DNA of 64,000 nucleotides, from NCBI RefSeq assembly GCF_035046485.1, contig NC_085138.1, forward strand, positions 62,364,580 to 62,428,579, given 5' to 3'. This document shows positions 59,470-64,000 of this stretch, in pieces. The notes under the pieces are model-generated. The model made no database searches. It had not been told where the DNA came from and was given only the letters and a program-made list of their open reading frames with translations. Position numbers and translations under genes: made by a program. Every line of letters begins with the position of its first letter. The first letter of the stretch is position 1. This stretch comes from Aedes albopictus (Eukaryota; Arthropoda; Insecta; Diptera; Culicidae).

Positions 59470-59816
59470 TCACATGAACGACTTGTCCAGCACACTCTTC
59501 ACGTTTTTTTTTCTGTTTATGTGATCTGCACACCAGCGATGTATGTCCTTTCCGTACGAATAGCTTTCCCTATTAAACGCCGGACAGTCTTTGGGTTCAT
59601 GGGACTTCCCACACAGGTGACAAGTTATACGGACCTCACTTTTCACAGACTTCGATGCAAGTTTCTCTTCCCCAACACGTGACTGTTTGAAACCTAATCT
59701 CTTCGACGAATGTTGCAACGTGTTAAATATTTCCAACAACAAACATATCCGGAAACGCATAAACAAGAAAATTTCGGAGCTGGCACGACTGATCACGTGC
59801 TCGTATCGCAACAATG
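59470..59816 (-). pseudogene. Ty3/gypsy gag-pol fragment: zinc knuckle
   Basis: The minus strand encodes CHLCGKSHEPKDC (59582-59627), a C-x2-C-x3-H-x4-C knuckle, followed by a second knuckle in which the first two cysteines are replaced (YSYGKDIHRWC). Two-knuckle nucleocapsids followed by a DTG protease are typical of gypsy-like LTR retrotransposons. The upstream part of the frame runs into a MITE at 59819, so the true N-terminal sequence is lost. No LTR was found in the window. Confidence 0.65.
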
Positions 59817-59818
59817 TA

Positions 59819-60343
59819 CAGTGGTTATTCGGTTTTATCTCGGTCAAAAAAAACTGTGAAATAAACGAAACCGTGAATTTAGCGAAACGAGAAATACCTA
59901 AATGTATTTTTTTTAATCAAAATCGATCAACTGCAAAATTATGAAACGTACATAGTTCGCATTTTTAAACTGTTATAGTGGACTGGGCTATATAATGATG
60001 ATTCTATATATAGATTTCGGAATGTTTTAGTACAAGTGTGACAAAAACGAAACTAAAATCGTGATAAAATCGAAATGAAAACCATGAATTTGGGCAAGTA
60101 CAGGTCGGACTCGATCACCCGGAGTCTGGTTCTGATGCTTCTCAAACACATATCTATAGAACGGAGTTCTCTATAAAGCTGACATTTTTACATTTCGTCA
60201 AGCTAACTTTGATTTATAAGCAGTCAAAATTTCAACTTTTTACAGCATTCCGTTTGCGAGATATATTTTTAGGAAGGGCCAAAACCCGACTCCGGATAAT
60301 CGAGTCCGATCTGTAAATTAGTGATAAAACCGAAACGCCACTG
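59819..60343. mobile_element. TA-flanked MITE, second copy of the CAGTGGCGTTTCGG family, interrupted
   Basis: Ends CAGTGGTTATTCGGTTTTAT and GTGATAAAACCGAAACGCCACTG (inverted over the last 20 bases) match the element at 40043-40359. TA outside both (59817-59818, 60344-60345). A 213-bp MITE is inserted in its right part; without it the length is about 310 bp. Confidence 0.82.
60101..60313. mobile_element. TA-flanked MITE, 213 bp, nested
   Basis: Ends CAGGTCGGACTCGAT and ATCGAGTCCGATCTG are near-perfect inverted repeats, TA outside each (60099-60100, 60314-60315). Confidence 0.82.
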
Positions 60344-60369
60344 TATTCCGCGATGCAGTCTAACGACGC

Positions 60370-61135
60370 GTAAACAAACATCACGGATTCCTCCAAAGAT
60401 TTCTTATAGAATTCCTTTAGGGATTTCCCCAGAGACCCTTTTAGATATTTCTGCAGGTATTCCTACATAGATATCTTAGATCTCTTAATGATACGTTTGC
60501 GGAAATTCACGGATAGGTATACGGAAAAAAATGGATTGTAATACGGAATTAACCACGTATGTGGCAGCCCTAATCCCACCTAATGCATCTGACAGCAGCC
60601 AACATATATCGTGTAGCCCAGGCATTTCTCAAGAAATTTCTCCAGAAATTCCTCCAGGTATTCCTCTAGGAATTCCTCCAAGAATTAGTCCAAAAATTCT
60701 TCCTAGAATACCTACAGGAGTTCTACTAGGAATTCCTTCATGTATTCTTCCAGGCATTCCTCCAAGAATTCCTCTAGAAATTTCTCCACGGATTTCTCCA
60801 ATAATTACTCAGGCATTCCTCAGGGAATTCATCCAGTGAATCATGCAGGAATTATTTCATGGATTCTCCAGAAATTCATCACGGAATATCTCCATGGTTT
60901 CCTTTAGGAATTGTTCAAGTGATTCCTTCAGGAATTTGTCCAAAAATTGATCCAGAGATTGTCTAGGAAATTCTTTTGGGGATTTTTTCAGAACTTTCAG
61001 AAATCCTCCCATGTATTTCAGGGATTCCTCCAGGATTTTTTAATTCCTCTAGGAATTTCTCCATGGATTCCTCCAGAAATTCTTCTGGTGGTTCTCCAGC
61101 AATTCATCGCGATTTATATTGCAACAGTGCAACAT
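60370..61135. repeat. degenerate GAATTC satellite
   Basis: Diverged ATTCCTCCAGGAATT-like units; the better part is 60620-60830. Frames such as 60531-60839 (IPPGIPLGIPPRIS repeats) reflect the satellite, not a gene. Confidence 0.8.
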
Positions 61136-61140
61136 TTTTT

Positions 61141-61868
61141 TTTTTTGTCTCAAGAGCAAACTTTTGTGTCTCTGACAGATTTTGGGCCGCTGAATCCGAA
61201 TCCGGGCTAAGATTTGCTCCAGCACGTCACAATTTTGAGCTTTACCTCAATTTATAGGGCAAAATATGCGATTTTGGGCTTTTTTGATAGCAATCCATTG
61301 AGCATGGAAATATTTTTTTAAGCAATCAAAAGGGTAAATTTGTCAATTAACCCTCAAGCAGTCGCGTCTTTGACTACCTGCAGCGACACCGCGCTGACGC
61401 TGTGTACCACAAGCGTGCATTTTTCATGGTGCGTGTACTCAGTACACGACGCGGCCGCTCCCGGGTTAACATCTAAATTAACGACTCATGCAAGATATTT
61501 TGTTTTAGCAAATGAAATTTAAAAGATTTCAGCATTTTATATTAGCAAACATGCAAACTTTTTGAGGGTGACTTGTATGGGAAATATCGTACCTAACTTA
61601 AATCACTTAAAACTATCATATTTGATTTCGTAAAACGAAATATTTTGCATAAGTCGTTCATTTTGATATTTATTGACCAATTTACCCTTTGATTGCTTAA
61701 AAAAATATTTCCATGCTTAATGCCTTGCAGTCAAAAAAGCCCAAGATCGTATAATTTACCCTATAAATAGAGATATAGCTCAAAATTGTGACGTGCTGTG
61801 CCCGGATTCGGATTCAGCGGCCCAAAATCTGTCAGAGACACATAAGTTTGATCTTGAGACAGACCAAT
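61141..61868. mobile_element. foldback element, about 0.6 kb, with a piggyBac-like MITE in one arm
   Basis: Arms of about 200-300 bp mirror each other: GTCTCAAGAGCAAACTT and CTGACAGATTTTGGGCCGCTG at left against AGCGGCCCAAAATCTGTCAG and AAGTTTGATCTTGAGAC at right. The hairpin centre is near 61560. A TTAA-flanked MITE interrupts only the left arm. Target duplication of the outer element is unclear. No coding capacity. Confidence 0.82.
61351..61465. mobile_element. piggyBac-like MITE, 115 bp
   Basis: TTAA on both sides (61347-61350, 61466-61469); ends CCCTCAAGCAGTCGCGTC and GACGCGGCCGCTCCCGGG are imperfect inverted repeats. Same length as the element at 54873, but a different interior. Confidence 0.8.
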
Positions 61869-61899
61869 AGTTAATTTTTGTTTCGCTGTGTTACCTTAC

Positions 61900-62800
61900 A
61901 GGGATGCTCACTGGAGCCAGAAAACTCTTCAAGAAGTCATCTAGGAATTCTTTAAAACATTCTACAAGAAATATTTTTGGAGTTCATCCACGGATTTGTT
62001 CAAAAAAAAAATCCATCCTTGTATTCCTTCAAGAATACTCCCTGAAACTCCTGCAATTCTTTTCCTTCCCTCCTGAGATTCTTTTCTTTCCAAGAAATGC
62101 TTAGGAAAGTTACCCATGGATTTCTTCAAGAAGTCCTCGAGAGATTCCTCTAGGAGTTTTTCCAGGGATGTTTTGAGAATGTTCCTTTAGACATTCATAT
62201 AGGGATTCTTCCAAAATTTGTCATGGAATGCCTTCAGAAGTTTCTCCGGGAATTGCTTGAGGGTTTCCTTCAACAATTGTTTTTTTTTTTTGGAATTTTT
62301 CTAGGATTTCTTCAGGAAATCACCAGGAATTTCCTTCCGAAATTTGTGTAAGGATTTTGCCAGGAATTTATCTTGGAATTTCTCCAAGAAGTTGCCAGAA
62401 AATATTTCAGAAATTCTTTCAGAAATTTATTCAGGAATTCACTCAAGAATTCCTTTAGGAATTTTTACAATAATTTCTTTAAGGAAGACTCTTTCGGAAT
62501 CCTCTCAGTGAATTCTCCCGGAATTTTTCAAGAATTCGTTCTTGAATTCCTACAAGAAATTCTTTTGGAATACATTCCAGCAATTCGTGCAAGAATTCCT
62601 TTAGGTGTATTCAAGGATATTTCTAATTAATCTTTTTTGTTAGAGTTCTGCGGGAGTATCTCCAGAAATTTATCTAAGGATTCCCTTTTGAAATTCCTAC
62701 AGGGATATCTCGAGGAGTTTCAAGGCTGTTATGAGAATACTTTCACGAATTCTTCCAAGGATTTATCCGAAAATACGTCAGTTGTCATTTCTATAGGGTT
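61900..62800. repeat. degenerate satellite-like DNA
   Basis: GGAATTTCTCCAAGAA and AGAATTCCTTTAGGAATT-like words recur with irregular spacing. Frames at 62373-62630 and nearby are satellite shadows. Confidence 0.7.
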
Positions 62801-62853
62801 ATACTCTGAGATGATCATCTTACTCGAGTATATGCAGTACATGAGTATATAAA

Positions 62854-63003
62854 AGTCAGGCTTATTCTGTGCGACGTGTGAGGGAAGACGATTGGAGTTT
62901 TCTTACTTGACGTGAGACTACTAATGCAAATCGAATGGGATCGAATCGAGCCGACCTTTGTCACCTTATTTGTTTCGTCTCACTTCGCAGAATAAGCCTG
63001 ACT
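62854..63003. mobile_element. short TIR element, about 150 bp
   Basis: AGTCAGGCTTATTCTGTGCG at left is mirrored by CGCAGAATAAGCCTGACT at right, with GTGTGAG/CTCAC extending the stem. No clear target duplication. Confidence 0.7.
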
Positions 63004-63159
63004 GTCTTTAGGGAAATACCGGCAAGGATGTATGTGCTCGGAAAAACACAGCTGAAGATTTATTCTTGAAGGAATTAGAATCCAGGTCATTACAAGATTG
63101 CTAATAAGCATCCATAGACACTGTTGATTTTTATTTGGTTTTAAATTCTTCGGAGTTAT

Positions 63160-63510
63160 CTCTATGAAAAAAAATACCAGGAGGAATCAGTGGAGAATCC
63201 TTGGTAAAATTTCTGGAGGAATTACTCGAAAAATTAACCCAGAAACCTTACAGAAGGATCCTGAAGAAATCCCGCAACTGTAGAAACCTCTAGAGGAGTT
63301 TCCAAATAAACCCCCCGAATAATTTCTGAAGGAATCCCTATGGGCATCCTTAGAGGAATTCCTGGAAAAATGCCTGGAGTAATTCCCAGAAGATCTATTG
63401 GAGCAATTCCTTTTGAAATCTCTAAAGAAAGCCCTGCTAGGATTTCAGAAGTTTCTGGAGCAATCCACGTAGGTATTTTTAACAAACCTTCTGTATTGCT
63501 ATAGCAATTC
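63160..63510. repeat. degenerate satellite-like DNA
   Basis: Irregular GGAATTACTC, GAGGAATTCCTGG and GGAGTAATTCCCAG words. Ends about 230 bp before a probable host exon. Confidence 0.55.
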
Positions 63511-63741
63511 CTGGATAAAAACATCTTGAACATTGTGACTGACCCGAAAATAGTGACCAAGTCTTCAAAAAGTGACTCGCTTCACGTTATAATTATCTTC
63601 GTTCATGGGGTAAGAGGAAATAGGACTTACCTCTGTAAAAGATTCCGCTATCCTCCAAAGGTTACGTTCTTCCTCATAAAGTTGGCCACATTGTGCATAA
63701 TAAATCATTGTTCCTATTTATTACTCAGCGGTACAAAATAC

Positions 63742-64000
63742 CTGTAGACCCGCGCTGTGTTCCTTTTCAGATAACTACCCCAGCCCTCGGCTGCTCTTAG
63801 CTTCCGCTCCTCGGCCTCCTTGATGGCCCTCAAGCGTTCTCGTTCATCTTCCAGCTTTCTCATCGCTACATATTCCACTATGTACCTCAGCAGATCTCCC
63901 AGACCGTTGATTTTCTCATCCACCACCGTCAACCGTCCCACTCCGTCGCTGGTGGTCTTCTTGATTGCCTCGAACTGCGTATTCCTGTAGTAATAGTTGA
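63742..64000 (-). CDS. probable host-gene exon, runs off the window; function unknown
   Basis: The minus strand is open from the window edge to a splice-donor-like CTACAG|GTATTT at 63742/63741. The peptide begins NYYYRNTQFEAIKKTTSDG, contains LTVVDEKINGLGDLL and then a highly charged stretch KLEDERERLRAIKEAEERKL that would form a coiled coil, ending GWGSYLKRNTARVYR. Balanced codon use, higher GC and lack of repeats set it apart from the rest of the window. Reading past the donor reaches a stop within about ten codons (63714), consistent with an intron boundary or with the gene's end. I do not recognise the family. The 5' part lies outside the window. Confidence 0.6.

Overview
The window looks like heterochromatin-like or intergenic/intronic DNA from a culicine mosquito, most likely Aedes (Stegomyia). 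The grounds are tRNA-headed SINEs, TTAA-flanked and TA-flanked miniature elements, RTE-type and LOA/Lian-type non-LTR retrotransposons, a decayed Ty3/gypsy element, and very large arrays of short GAATTC-rich satellite. There is no sign of bacterial gene organisation. A 500-base run of N (10077-10576) is an assembly gap of unknown true size. Species assignment is inference; no host gene could be named.

Layout. 1-10.66 kb: imperfect 23-bp GAATTC satellite (0.93-5.9, 6.83-7.7 and 8.87-10.6 kb, the last in opposite orientation) around unique DNA that holds one candidate 40-bp exon. 10.66-13.97 kb: AT-rich DNA with one TA-flanked MITE. 13.97-23.62 kb: an RTE retrotransposon copy split by an 8,575-bp element with hAT-type ends (15-bp TIR, perfect 8-bp target duplication). 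That element carries about 5 kb of 24-bp satellite in head-to-head orientation, a long inverted repeat and a small conserved-looking reading frame. 23.6-32.4 kb: decayed satellite, MITEs, a GC-richer unique stretch (27.65-29.5 kb) and a SINE nested in a TIR element.

32.5-50.6 kb: an RTE copy on the + strand followed by an 8.2-kb segment present twice in tandem (34310-42549 and 42550-50605). The segment contains a hAT relic, a convergent RTE copy, a SINE and three further TIR elements. The two copies are almost identical but differ by a 488-bp deletion and a 302-bp insertion containing a 251-bp palindrome. 50.3-60.3 kb: a decayed gypsy pol on the minus strand (zinc knuckle, protease, start of reverse transcriptase) broken up by a LOA-type LINE, SINEs and several MITEs. 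The LINE is itself interrupted by three MITEs whose target duplications place each precisely. 60.4-63.5 kb: satellite plus a foldback element. 63.74-64 kb: the edge of a probable host exon on the minus strand.

The genes do not form a pathway. Nearly all coding capacity belongs to retrotransposons, and the long open frames over the satellites are artefacts of the repeat. The main value of the window is its nested insertion record, with internal empty sites that date events relative to one another, and a transposon-bounded block of satellite DNA.
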